Assembly: GCF_963576675.1 (NCBI RefSeq)
Contig: NC_088916.1
Location: 3,425,001-3,489,000 of the forward strand
DNA: 64,000 bases
Origin: Euphorbia lathyris
Lineage: Eukaryota > Streptophyta > Magnoliopsida > Malpighiales > Euphorbiaceae
Reading direction: 5' to 3'
Part shown: piece after piece, positions 1 through 10,757 of the stretch
Layout of the letters: each line of letters opens with the position of its first letter
Numbering within the stretch: position 1 is the stretch's first letter
The notes under the pieces: model-generated
Databases searched by the model: none
The model's input: only the letters and a program-made list of their open reading frames with translations
Told to the model about the DNA's origin: nothing
Program-made: the position numbers and the translations under genes

Positions 1-713
1 AGAATTTAAAGTCAAGTCTTCCACAAGCAATCCTTGGATGTATCTCCCATTTATCGGGAGTGACAAATGCTCAATCCAATGTATAATTATCCTGCAATTA
101 CTTCCTGTGATACCCAACGTCTGCCGTTCACACCCCAGAGCCATCCCTGTTATGGATCGTGTTACAACAGGATCAAAGCATCACATTCCATAATTCAAAA
201 TCACTAATTAACATTCCTTTGAGTCTGAGGATTACTTATACCTATTAATACCAATGAGATGAACAGGTGACAAGGATGAATCTACCCATCCTGTTATCTC
301 AAGTCGGGTCCCCAATCCTAATGAACTCCCTTTCATTGGATCCACGTAACTGTCCAGATATATGCATATCTGAAGCTTGTGAGATCAGCTTTCTGTCTCG
401 ACAGAAGACATTGTTACATGCAAGTCTCAGCAGTGATATGTCAATCCTAAACATATTACTTGACTTGGGGTGGTTTTAAGTTTGTTAGTTTATTATAAAG
501 TTTCGTCTCACTTCATGCTTGTATGAACACTTTATAATCACTTTAAACAAACTTAGGGATTTCCTTTTATTAAACTTTATTTAGTTCTTAAAAAAGGTTG
601 CATTTATATAGTTATGAAACCATATCTCATTAAAACAAATGATATAAAGAACACTTCATTTACATTAAGTTTATATCCTAGAACAATTGTCTATAGGACA
701 CTAAACCCCAACA
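1..713 (+). mobile_element. 3' part of a long LTR (same family as the solo LTR at 11236-13064)
   Basis: This stretch is nearly identical to about 12343-13064 and ends CCCCAACA at 713. Directly after it the sequence becomes in-frame Copia reverse transcriptase coding sequence, so the LTR interrupts the SIRE-type pol. Its first ~1.1 kb and its target duplication lie left of the window, so I cannot tell a solo LTR from the 3' LTR of a full element. No coding was recognised; the 70-aa open frame in it is a chance frame. The lineage is not assigned. Confidence 0.85.
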
Positions 714-1490
714 AAAGAAATGTTAAAGAAATTCGATATGGAAGAATGTAAGCCCATATCTACCCCAATGGGTACTGACACTGTCCTTTGTACTGACGAG
801 AAAGGTAAGTCAGTAGACAGTAAGTTATATCGAGGTATGATTGGCTCTCTACTTTATCTTACTGCTAGTAGGCCTGACATTCAGTACTCAGTATGTTATT
901 GTGCAAGATATCAAGCTGACCCCAGTGAATCTCACCTTATAGCTGTAAAAAGAATTTTTAGATATTTGCAGAGCTCAGTTAATGCAGGTTTATGGTATCC
1001 AAATACAAATGACTTCACACTCATTGGATACACTGACGTTGACTATGGACGAGATAAGCTAGAGCGTAAGAGTACTTCAGGAGGATGTCAATTCCTTGGA
1101 AGCTGTTTAGTATCTTGGTTCAGCAAGAAGCAATCGTCAGTGGCCCTGTCAATAACTGAAGCTGAGTACATTGCTGCTGGAAGCTGTGTGGCCCAGGTCC
1201 TATGGATTAAGCAACAGCTGGAGGATTATGGAGTACAAACTGATACAATCGAAGTCAAATGCGACAACAAGAGTGCCATTGACTTATCCAAGAATCCAAT
1301 CCAACACAGCAGGATGAAGCATGTCAGCATTCGGTATCACTTCATTAGAGACCATGTACTCAAAGGAGAGATCAAGCTGACCTACGTACCAACCGATGAA
1401 CAGCTTGCGGATATCTTTACGAAGCCTCTGGCTCGTGAGCAATTTAACATACTAACGGAAGCTATCAGTATGTCTAATCCACTTCAATAA
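714..1490 (+). pseudogene. Copia pol C-terminus: RT tail and RNase H
   Basis: This is the last ~256 residues of a Copia polyprotein, which would copy the element's RNA into DNA and degrade the RNA strand. Visible from 720: RT tail KPISTPMG (residues 11-18), the connection segment YRGMIGSLLYLTASRPDI (38-55), then RNase H with YTDVDY (104-109), TEAEY (146-150) and CDNKSA (181-186), and the C-terminal signature ADIFTKPL (230-237). The acidic RNase H residues are present and there is no internal stop. The Met at 720 is not a true start: it lies just inside an LTR insertion, and the N-terminal gag, protease, integrase and most of RT lie beyond that LTR. The residues resemble SIRE-lineage Copia most closely. 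Confidence 0.92.
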
Positions 1491-2005
1491 AATTCTATGT
1501 TTAAATGAATGTTGAGTGACTACCATGCTGAGTGATTTGTGCGAAATTAGTAACTATTGCATGCTGAGCTAATATGAAATACATAGAATCACCTTATGCT
1601 GAGTAGACATATATACTGAGTGGTTATCATAAGCTGAGTTACTAAGCACACAAATACTTCCTCTACGTTAAACTGCGCACTCAGAGTGACAAAAACATTT
1701 AGTATTCTAGATATTGAGTAAAGCCAGCAAAAATAATAAATGCTAGCACGAACATTAAATAGCCACCTAGAATGACGTAAGCGCAATAATTAGAAAACAC
1801 ATGCGCCGAATGTGTCATAAATGCCAGGGATAACTGTCGATTGATCATCTCGATGTCAAACCGCCATTTCGACCTATCAGATCAACTCGGCATCTCTATA
1901 AATAGTGGACGAATTCCCACTTATCCCTCCTTACATCTGAAATCTTTGGCATTCAATCTTTCTCTCTCTCAAATCCCAAATCTCTCAAAATCTCTCAAAA
2001 GAATC
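1491..2005 (+). other. SIRE spacer between pol and the env-like ORF
   Basis: About 515 bp with no convincing coding capacity. It is dotted with CTGAG/GCTGAG motifs, a bias that runs through this whole element. A short CT/CAAA-rich stretch (about 1955-2000) sits just before the ATG of the env-like frame. Confidence 0.6.
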
Positions 2006-5000
2006 ATGGCTGACGATTCACAAAACATCTCTGGTGCCGATTACGATGACAATCGCTCCGATGAAAATCCTCCTTCCCCTGCTCAGCAGGACTATGAAGA
2101 GACTTCAAGTGAGTCTCAATGGGATGGTCAGTATGACCAATCTAAGGTCAATACTCCGAGCAAAAAACCTAAAGCTGACCAAGCTACACCGTCGAAAAAG
2201 AAGAAGGAAAATAAGAATAAGCCACCCAAGGAGAACGTATTCCTCCCTGTATACAACAGCGTTAAGGGTTGTGAGGTACTCCACTATCGTTGGTTCTCTA
2301 AAGGGTTCGTAGAGGCTGAGAAACCCTTTTGTGAATGGATCTCCAAAAACGGCTGGTCTGAACTCTTCTCTCTCCCCGGTAACACCTATCCACAGCTGGT
2401 AAGGGAATTTTACACAAACCTCAGAGTTAACGAGGACAATGTTGACCACTTAGTGACCAGTGTCAAAGGCAAGGACATCACGATCACTCCATCCTATCTA
2501 GCAACTCTGCTAAAGCTGCCGGCCAAAGGTACAGAATTCAGGACCACGAACGACCATGTCAAAATTGACTATCCTGTTGAGTTCTGTAAGCCAAGACCCA
2601 CAAGGGAGAAATAGCCAGCACGTGCATGGGTCAGCCTCAGAAAATGGCTCATTACATTCTGACCAACTTCCTATTCCCGAAGGTCAACTCCTCCTCATCG
2701 GCCTCAAACTTTGAGCAATGCTTCATTTGGCATATGCTGACCTACCAACCACTCAATATGCCCGTCTTTCTTATCAGCGCATTCCAACGAAGTACCGGGA
2801 AACTCAGGATGGGTTCCCTCATCACGAAAATTCTTCAGGACCACCAAGTAAGCACGGTTGAAGAAGTTGAGACTTGGGGAACAGAAATCACAGCGGCACT
2901 GCTATTTGGATTAGCCTATAACCAGCCGATTAAATCCAAGAAAGGAAAAGGTGCAGAAGAAAATGAAGAAGGTGATTATGTGGTTGAAGCTGCATAGGAT
3001 GTGCCACCCAAGAAAAGAAAGAAGGTAATGGTTGAACCCGCTGACCGAACAAGGCAAGATAAGAAGCGGAAAGCTGACCAATCTGCAAGGGATGTCAACA
3101 CTGCTCCAAGGAAGCTGAGAATAATCTCTAGCAAAGCTACTGCTGCACAAACTCAAGGTGAACCTAAGTCAGCAGAGAAATAGAAAAGGCAAGTTGAGCC
3201 TGAGGAAGAAAGTGAAGAAACCCCTGAGCAACCTTTGAAAAAGAAGAAGAAGACTTCTAAGCTGAAACCGATTGATGCACCTCCTCTTGACTTTGTAATC
3301 TCTGAAGACCCACACTTTGTGAGAAGTCAAGAAATTGATCTTGAGAGAACTCCTACTGACCAAAAAGAAGAACTGGGTGATATTGGAGGTCAGCTTCATG
3401 CTGACAAGACAGGTTTTGCTGAGCCAAGTGAGAAAGTTGCTGCTGAGCAAAATACCACTTTAGATGCTGAGCAGACTGAGCATCAAATTGAGCAACATGT
3501 ACAGGACAAGGTTGTGGAATGCCTTTATGCTGACCTTGGTCCTATTTCTGCCTCTGAGTCACTTGACTCTATTGATGCTGACCCCCCTTTTCAAACCAAT
3601 AAGGACAGCACATGCAAACGACTCAAACGAAAGGCTCAGAAATCTCCAGTCATTGACCTTCTGGACGATTCTCCACTAAGGGAACCAATCACTGACCTCA
3701 CCAAACTCCAGTTTCAATTCTTCTCCACTGTCACTGAGCCAACTCCAGACCAATTCAAGGAAAAGCAAGCCTCTATTTCTCAAGCTGAGGAACAAGCCGA
3801 TCCCGAAGCTCCTCAAGGTCATGTTTCTGCCGAGCAAGTGCTCGAAGTTCCTGCTGCTCAAGACAAAGAATTAGCAAAGGAAAATCCTGCTCAAGTTAGC
3901 TCTGAACTACCCCAACCTTTTGCAAATACTCAACTTCAGACTGACCCTGAGCAAGTCAACATCTCTGCTGATCCACCTCTTCCAAATCCTTCAATGCAGA
4001 ATGATAACCAGTCAGTTCCTGCTGCTGACCTGAATAAAAGTCCAACTACTGACCATGTTGGCACTTCTGTTTCTGGACAGCACCAAACACCTCCTCCATC
4101 TAGTGCTACTTATATTCCGGCCTCTGAACCATAAAATGATGAATCCTATGCTTACTTACATGCTACTGAGTCTGGACGAAGAATCATTGACTCAGCTCAA
4201 ACCTTACTTCAAGATATTCATCAAACTAATGCTGATGCTGATGGGTCTGTTAATGTTGAGCCAACCCAACCCTCCCCTGTCACTCAACTTCTCACTGAAA
4301 TCAAAGGTCTCAAGGACTTGATGAGTGTCATGACATCCTTTCAATCTTAACAACCCAAGCAAGAATCAATAGTGAAGCTGGATGAACTCCATCTGATGAT
4401 GGTAACTCATATGGATGCCATCCAAGGTCAACTCAATGCCTTATCAGTTGTGAACTCAACTTATGCAACCTCTGCTGAGGTCAATCAATACTTCACCCAG
4501 CTGACCTCTGGGCTGACCGGAGCTCGTGAGCTTATCTCCTCCTCCTCCCAGTGTTCCATCAAACAGATTAGTGAAGTCGTTCGTCTACTCAACCTGAATA
4601 AACAGGAAATGAATACTGACCTAGTGAAGACAAACGAGATTCTGCAGTGTACTCAATCTACCCTTAAGCAGGTTCGGTATACCAATGTTCAACATCAACA
4701 CTATGATACTGCCCTGCTCAGGATGTTTCATCAATCATATGCCAAAATGATAGAATCTATCACTTGGATCGGGAAATCTCAAGAGTATCTCTTAAGTATG
4801 CTCAGTGCCAACATTAAGATCCCCGCTTCCACTATGGCCGATGGCATGGCAGTCTTCGACGGTCTTCGGGAAAGTACGAGTCAACTTCAAATGTATTTAT
4901 CCAAATTGTCTCGTGCTGCTCAATAGGGAATCTTCTTTCCTCCTCCTTCCAATCCCGATGCTGGCAAAACGGGGGAGAGAGAACGCGCTGCTGGACCTCA

Positions 5001-5142
5001 ACAGAGAATGGGGGAGATCACTCAGTCTGCCGCCGGAACTCAGCAGAAGCTTGGTCCATCTTCTACTGACCCAAGGAATCCAAGTCAGCAACAAAGAACT
5101 GCTAAAGGCAAAGGCAAACTTCAAGTCAACATGAAGAGATAG
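2006..5142 (+). pseudogene. Env-like second ORF of a SIRE-type Copia element, broken
   Basis: The start at 2006 was chosen because it follows a CT-rich leader and opens an acidic, Ser-rich N-terminus. The first segment (2006-2614) has a basic patch, then a globular region with the pattern EKPFCEW...LVREFYTNL...ITPSYLATLLKLP, which matches the 'putative plant transposon protein' domain often found in SIRE second ORFs. A frameshift near 2600-2640 moves the frame. The remainder stays in one frame to 5142 but is cut by stops at about 2995, 3181, 4132, 4348 and 4924. It holds a Lys-rich stretch (~2930-3270), a long Glu/Ala/Pro-rich low-complexity region (~3290-4130) and a helical, Gln-rich probable coiled coil (~4372-4926). 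I see no clear signal peptide or membrane segment, so an envelope role is not shown. Confidence 0.75.
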
Positions 5143-5683
5143 ATTAAAATAGCCTTAGACTTGTAACTTTTGGCATGTTCTATTTTTGTTGTGCTGACTA
5201 TCTATATAAGCATCTTTTCTTTTCCAAACTAATTTATCTATATGTGATGCTTACCTATTATGATTCCATGCTGATCTGTCATACTTAAACTAAACATTGA
5301 ACGAAATAAAAATCTTGTGAACATAAGGAAAATACAAGTAAAATATTCGCAGCACACATAAATCTGATACCCATACAATAACTCTGATACCTATGTGCTA
5401 CACTGAGTAATAACAATATGTTCCAAGTATTGACCATCTTCTGTATGCTGACCTAGGCTCATCTGAATTAGATATTGGAAGGTCTAGAATTGAACTAAGT
5501 CAGTATAGGCATGTCTTAATTTCACTCGATTAAATCTTGGAAGGTTTAGAGTTAAATTGAGTCAATAGATGCAACCCTTACGGGGGAGTAACTTTAGAAG
5601 AATAAAAGGTAAAACAATCATGGGGAATCTCGATGATGAGTTACACAATTAAATATTTTTGCCAACATCAAAATGGGGGAGTT
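5143..5683 (+). other. SIRE 3' spacer and polypurine tract
   Basis: Non-coding. It contains an imperfect duplication around 5465-5575 built on TTGGAAGGT(C/T)TAGA. The polypurine tract at 5671-5682 (AAATGGGGGAG) abuts the LTR start TGTTGAAACACC and would prime plus-strand DNA synthesis. Confidence 0.75.
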
Positions 5684-5877
5684 TGTTGAAACACCTTTCC
5701 ACATGATTTTGATTTGACAAAATTATTTAAGTTAATCCATGATTAATGGGCAATTAAATTTAAGTGCTTTGGTTTAATTGTACTAATATGTTTGTTCAAT
5801 GTTGAGTATAATTATAAGTGAACAGAAATAAAAGGTACGACAGAATGAAGTCAACATGAGGCACAGAAGTTGAGCAA

Positions 5878-6046
5878 AACACGTCTCAGCATAATAGAAG
5901 AATAGTCATCTTCAGAAACAAACGCTTGAAGATGAAGCTGACCAAAGAAGCTGAGTGGAACACAACTCAGCATAATAGAAGAAAAGTCTTCTTCAGAACA
6001 AATGCTTGAAGACGAAGCTGACCAAAGAAGCTGAGTAGAATTTGAC
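5878..6046 (+). repeat. Tandem duplication of ~82 bp inside the SIRE LTR
   Basis: Two adjacent units run CTCAGCATAATAGAAGAA ... GAAGCTGACCAAAGAAGCTGAG, at about 5883-5960 and 5964-6042. The second differs by a few substitutions and a small indel. It lies upstream of the LTR TATA box, where retrotransposon LTRs often carry repeated enhancer modules. Confidence 0.75.
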
Positions 6047-6410
6047 TCAGCCTCGCCAGAGACAAAGATCTAAGGCAACGTCAATGAAGTCAAGCTGAGT
6101 GTTCATCAGGACAGCGCGAATGATCCGTTTGCTAAAAGACAAGATCCGACAACTGTCTGCACCAATACAAACGCTTTGGAATTACGCACGGAGACAGTTT
6201 CGAGACGCATGGATCAACTGGCCGTTGGCTAAAAGACGAAACTAGCGCTAGAAGATGAACCTGGTGGAAGAAGACAAGCCTGACGCCTGCTAAATTCAGA
6301 CGATAGGATTGGCCTGCAACATCTGTATGCTGACCAATGAATGACGCAAAGAGCCATTTGAATTCAACGGATACATCCGAATTCAAATGATTGAGGCATC
6401 AGAAATTCAC

Positions 6411-6419
6411 TATAAAAGG
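6411..6419 (+). promoter_or_regulatory. TATA box of the SIRE LTR
   Basis: TATAAAAGG lies at 6411-6419. The same element sits in the solo LTR on the other strand near 54533-54545, which supports it as the U3 promoter. Confidence 0.7.
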
Positions 6420-7136
6420 ACAAGTCCAACTCTTGGATCCTTTGCTGAAGTACAAAAGAAAAGAGCATACATACAAAGCACATTCAAACAAGAAAAGAAA
6501 ATCTTACACCAAATTCCTATCTCTGTGTAAAAGTCTAGATTGAATTTGTATTCATCTAAAGTGTTCTTCATCTAGAAAGAACAGATTTGTATTAATTGTA
6601 AAAGTTGAGAGAGTAATGTTGAGTACTCAGTTTTAAGTACTCGGCGGTAGAGAAAATCTGAGTGTTTGGTTATAGCGCTCAATAGGGGTTGAGTAGAAGA
6701 ATAGAGGAAGGTACTCTTGCATATTCAACTGCCTTTAAAGAGCTCAGTATTGGATTGAAAAAGCCCGGAAGGATTCTGGGGACTGGACGTAGGCGGTGAG
6801 GCCGAACCAGGATAAGTCTGTTGAGTAATTTATAACTCTCTCTCGATATATATATGTATGTGTTGCTAGCTTAAATTACTCAGGATATAAATTGTATAAG
6901 CTGACATCGAGTAATCAGAGTGCTGAGTTGGAAGCTGACCCAAGTGTTAATTCCCAACTCACAAGTAAAACGGTTCTAGTCAGCCTCTGATTAAAGCTGT
7001 CTTACATCTCTCTCAGCCGTGCTGACCAAAACTGAGTTAAGTAACTTAAAGAATTGATTAAGTCAGCATAATTAAACGAAAAAGTTGCATTAGTTCCTAC
7101 CCCCCCCCCCTTGGAACTAATTACACGGGACCAACA

Positions 7137-8008
7137 ACTTCCTTTGGTTCAACTGCATGTGGAAAGCTTTTCACAAATGCAGCCCAGTCGGGATATATAC
7201 CATCTGTTAGGTAGTATCCCATCGTGTACACCTTGTTATTGACGGTGTATTGCTCTTCTAGGGCTACTCCTTGTAATTTGTCTCGAAACAAATGTGATTT
7301 GTTCAACACATTGAGGTCGTTGTTCGACCCAGCAACACCAAAAAACACATGCCAAATCCATAGATCTTGTGAAGCGACTGCTTCAAGCATGATTGTAGGA
7401 ACCCTATGATCTCCTCTAGTGTATTGTCCTTTCCACCTAATAGGATAATTTTTCCAAGCCCAATGCATGCAGTCGAGAAATAAGCGATGGACATCAGCAA
7501 CATTAGGTTTCCTCATATAAACTGCTCCGAACACCTCGATAATAGCACGACAAATTTTTTCAAGACATTCAAATGCAGTACACTCAGCAATTCGGATGTA
7601 CTCGTATTCACGATCAGCGGCTTCTCCATATGCAAGCATGCGAAGTGCCGATGTGCATTTCTGAAGTGGAGTAAGTCCTTTCTTCTTTGTTGCATCAACC
7701 CTCTATTGGAAATACACTGTGTGATTCTCCAATGCCTCCACAATACGTACGAACAACGGTCTACTCATGTGAAACCTTCTACGAAAAAAGGTACCATCAT
7801 ATACTGGTTGGTCAGTAAAGTAATCCTTATACAAACGTGATACACCTTCTTCACGATTTCGATCTACATATTTTCGACGTCGGGGTGCGGATGGTTGTGA
7901 TATTTGTTGCAAAAACTCGAGTTCCATTTGCTCATCTACTTCGTCCCACATATTTCTAATAGCATTTACTCTCGATTGGTAAAAATTGTGTCCATCCGAA
8001 CTTGACAT
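7137..8008 (-). pseudogene. PIF/Harbinger DDE transposase, truncated
   Basis: A plant HARBI1/ALP1-like DDE nuclease that would cut and join the element ends. The start (Met at 8008) opens MSSSDGHNF. The N-terminal part holds the DNA-binding-like segment RLYKDYFTDQPVYDG...FRRRFHMSRPLF. A stop near 7700 interrupts the frame; from 7639 the catalytic part continues with AECTAFECLEKICRAIIEVFG, the first Asp in DCMHWAWKNYP, QYTRGDHRVPTIMLEAVA, and the second Asp region GSNNDLNVL, ending YYLTDGIYPDWAAFVKSFP. About 15 residues before DCMHW that most family members have seem to be missing. The segment carrying the third catalytic acid is severed by the SIRE insertion at 7136. Non-functional. Confidence 0.88.
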
Positions 8009-8484
8009 TTTGTGAAGAATACAATAAAAATATGAGAATACAATTTTTGAGTTTCTGAGAATACCATTGTGAGAACCTTAGACTTAATTTATTGGTAAAA
8101 ATTATGCACATCCGAACTTGGTATTTAATGTTATAAATTTACTGGTCAAAATTTGGTGTTGGTCATAATTTATTTGTAATTTATTTGTTGGTGAAAAAGT
8201 CAGGACCATTAATGGTTTGCAATAAATTTATTCGTGAAGCAACTAAATTAAACAAACTAATTGAACAACTATATTACACAAAGTAGTTACACACACAAAG
8301 TTTGTAAACATCTATATTACGTAAATTAAATAACTAAATTACACAAACTAATTAAACAACTATATTACTATATTAAAACCACACTTAAACAAACTAATTT
8401 AAGCAACATACATTAAAAACAACGGAAATTAAAAAAACAAGCATAAACTAAAAACGAACTAAATTAAAATAAACTACTTATTAA
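8009..8484. other. Spacer between the Harbinger transposase and the Myb-like gene
   Basis: AT-rich and non-coding. It contains low-complexity repeats of the type ACTATATTACACAAA (about 8265-8400). It was probably the intergenic region of the element. Confidence 0.5.
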
Positions 8485-9672
8485 AAAACAATCATAATTG
8501 GACTTAATATATGCGCACATTTGCTCGTGTTGAACCAATTTTGTCGCATCCATATCCGACGTATCTTTCTCGAGAAATTCAAAATCTTTCACCCTAATTT
8601 CCTCGGTCTGATTACGAAGAAATGTTACCCCTTGATCCACTAATAGTTGGTTTGTTATATTTTTTTTCCTTTTGTAATTCTACGAAAAATTCCTTTTCCA
8701 CCAAGTTAGAAGATGCACCCGGCTTTTGTTTTCCTTTAGCAACTTTCTTAGCGGCTTTCTATCCCATTGGACGTTGAGTGATTCAGCGGGTGAACCATGT
8801 TCTCCCATCGATGAAAGTTTTGTTCTTTTTGATGAATCGCCATCATTGTGTCTTTCTTTAAAAGCGAGCCATTTGGGTTCGTCTTTCATTATCATCCAAC
8901 AATGAAGAAACTGAAATTTGGAGCTATGCCTCTGAGCATACAATTCCCCGACCTTCTCAATAATTTGCGAATCTGAATGTCCGCTTGGTTTCAATTGGAC
9001 AATATCAGAATAGCACCCAACAAAATCACTTACTGTTTTACTAATTCTGTAAAATTTTATTGAAGCTGTTTTCTCTTTGATTAAAGAAGGACCTACATGC
9101 TTGTAAATATTGTAATGGTTGGTGATTCTCTTCCAAAAATCACCCATCCTTTGATCAGTACCAACGATTTCGTCATTTGCAATTGTTAACCAGCTAGTGC
9201 ATAAAAAAATTTCAAGTGTATTATTCCACTTGAACCTCGTTGTTGACCCGCCAACAGCTTGTGTTTGAGGTATTGTTGCTTCAACACACTCATCCATTGA
9301 ACCCGTATTTGGAGATTCAACATTAATAGGGACTTGACTAGAACCGGCCTTTCGTTTTGTTTGTTGACCCGTATGCGGATCATTAGCAAATGGCGCTCGT
9401 GGGTAGTAGTTCGGCCTCGTTGGGTAATTTCCTGACATATTCATATAGGGGTGAGGGAATTCGGGATTGAAAAAGTTTTGAGGGTTTGGAGGATAATGCA
9501 TATACGGATCATAAAAGGCTCGTGCTGTTGGCCTAATAGGAGAGCTTTCAAAAATTGACGTATTTGGGGTTTTTGCATTTTGGTTTGGGGATTGTGAGTT
9601 TTTTGTTTCGGGATTTTGAGTGTTTAGAACTTGAGAAAAATATTGGCTAAAATATTCTTCATTGTTCTCCAT
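8485..9672 (-). pseudogene. Harbinger Myb/SANT-like ORF (second transposon protein)
   Basis: Partner protein of plant PIF/Harbinger transposases, thought to bind the element ends and help the transposase reach the nucleus. The start at 9672 opens MENNEEYFSQYFSQ. The first ~130 residues are Asn/Pro/Tyr-rich and probably disordered, with KRKAGSS as a possible nuclear signal. The trihelix/SANT-like domain follows at about residues 145-265 (FKWNNTLEIFLCTSWLTIANDEIVGTDQ, DFWKRITNHYN, KFQFLHCWMIMKDEPKW). A frameshift near 8765 and another near 8655 displace the Lys-rich linker and C-terminal helix; the other frames continue family-like sequence to about 8485. Such proteins are often named glutathione S-transferase T3-like in databases, a misnomer. 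Confidence 0.85.
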
Positions 9673-10430
9673 TGAAAATAAACAGAATACAATTAAATTA
9701 GAGAGAATAGAAGATTATTGGTAGTGAAGAGTAAAAATTATGTTGATTTATAGAGTAAAAGTAAAAATTTCCACCATTATTACACAATTTATTACATTAA
9801 TTATATTTACCAACTTAACTACTTCCTACCAATAATATTTAAAACCCATCAATTTACAAAAAAAATATATATATATATAGCATCAACAAAAAATGAAACA
9901 AAATCCATTCAATTTAATATATAAACCAAACATTAAATACATATGCACACAATAGAAATAATAAAACTCATCCATTTACAAAATAGTCATAAATTAAATG
10001 CAACACCGAAAATGATGAAACAATAAAATAAACATTAAAATAAACACCTATGCACACAATAAAATGATGAAACAATAAAATAAATATTAAATATCCATGC
10101 ACACAATAAAATAATAAACCAAACATTAAAAATAAAGTAGAATAAAATATTATTATACCTTTTGTCAAAAGGTACAACATAATTAATAGTAATGAATGCA
10201 AAAGAAGCACCTCAATTGCTGTTTTTGGTGCACGCGCCAAAAGCACCCATTGAAGTGCTTCTGTGCATTTATGTTATCTTTTTTAGAGTATTATAGTTAA
10301 TTTTTTTTAAGGAGAGAGGAGTATGTTGCTAGATTATATAACAAGCAATATTTAGCAACAAGAGCTCTAATGGTTTGTCATAACAATTTCTTTGAAAGTA
10401 ACAAGGTTATTAGAATCATTAGAGATGGTC
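9673..10430 (-). repeat. 5' region of the Harbinger element with AT-rich tandem repeats
   Basis: Non-coding. About 9930-10135 holds four degenerate units built on ATGCACACAATAAAAT(G)ATGAAACAATAAAATAAA. Subterminal inverted repeats (CTCTAATGRTT) occur at about 10363-10383 and, on the other strand, at about 10411-10428, close to the terminus. The region should contain the promoter for the Myb-like gene, but I cannot point to a TATA box with confidence. Confidence 0.6.
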
Positions 10431-10705
10431 TAATTCATTCAGTACAGAAAGCCAAAACATATAAAGTTTTGAGAGATTAAAAAGCTTCACCTGTGTGAGA
10501 GAGAAAGTCCTATTGAGAGATAAACCAAGAGAGAGTTGAGCCACCATAGTTTGGTGAGATTATTATTTTATTGTTGTTAATTTTTCCATAGTGAAATATA
10601 CAGAAATAGTTTTGTCCATCTTATTTACACAAGGCTGGAAAAAGTTAGATCTTGGGACTGCCATATTTATTTATTGGCTATTTATTTTTGTCATCTTTCC
10701 CAACA
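10431..10705 (+). mobile_element. 5' LTR of the Tork-type element (interrupted at its left)
   Basis: It matches 17131-17409 of the 3' LTR. The first ~230 bp seen in the 3' LTR are missing here because a Harbinger element entered at the TAA at 10431. It ends CCCAACA just before the primer site. Confidence 0.88.
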
Positions 10706-10707
10706 AG

Positions 10708-10720
10708 TGGTATCAGAGCT
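10708..10720 (+). promoter_or_regulatory. Primer binding site, initiator tRNA-Met type
   Basis: TGGTATCAGAGCT starts two bases after the LTR end. It is complementary to the 3' end of plant initiator tRNA-Met, the usual primer for Copia reverse transcription. Confidence 0.92.
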
Positions 10721-10757
10721 TCGACTCAAAAATAATATTGTTTTTGTGTAATTTAAA

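Larger units (their letters stand above)
714..7136 (+). mobile_element. SIRE-type Ty1/Copia retrotransposon, 3' portion
   Basis: In order: the end of pol (RT tail and RNase H, 714-1490), a spacer, an env-like second ORF (2006-5142), a second spacer, a polypurine tract (5671-5682) and a 3' LTR (5684-7136). A second ORF between pol and the 3' LTR is the hallmark of the SIRE/Maximus lineage, and the RNase H residues fit it. The right junction cuts a Harbinger transposase: the minus-strand frame is lost exactly at 7136/7137. The 5' half is off-window, beyond the LTR at 1-713. The element is dead: the env-like frame has stops and one frameshift. Confidence 0.88.
5684..7136 (+). mobile_element. 3' LTR of the SIRE-type Copia element
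   Basis: 1453 bp, starting TGTTGAAACACC and ending GGGACCAACA. The boundaries are confirmed by an inverted copy at 53800-55272 that has the same two ends and a clean 5-bp target duplication. It contains a TATA box at 6411 (TATAAAAGG), a tandem duplication at about 5880-6045 and a C homopolymer at 7100-7110. Confidence 0.93.
7137..10430 (-). mobile_element. PIF/Harbinger DNA transposon, 5' part, cut by the SIRE element
   Basis: It contains the two genes typical of plant PIF/Harbinger elements on the minus strand: a Myb/SANT-like ORF (about 8485-9672) and a DDE transposase (7137-8008). The outer end is at 10430, reading inward from the minus strand GACCATCTCTAATGATTC. It is followed by TAA (10431-10433), the 3-bp target expected for this superfamily. 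It sits inside the 5' LTR of the Tork-type Copia element: from 10431 on, the sequence matches the downstream LTR. The other terminus lies beyond the SIRE element, off-window. Confidence 0.85.

Noticed and set aside
267..479. 70-aa open frame, also seen at 12612-12830
   Set aside because: The similarity comes from two copies of one LTR; the frame has no domain and differs by an indel between copies.
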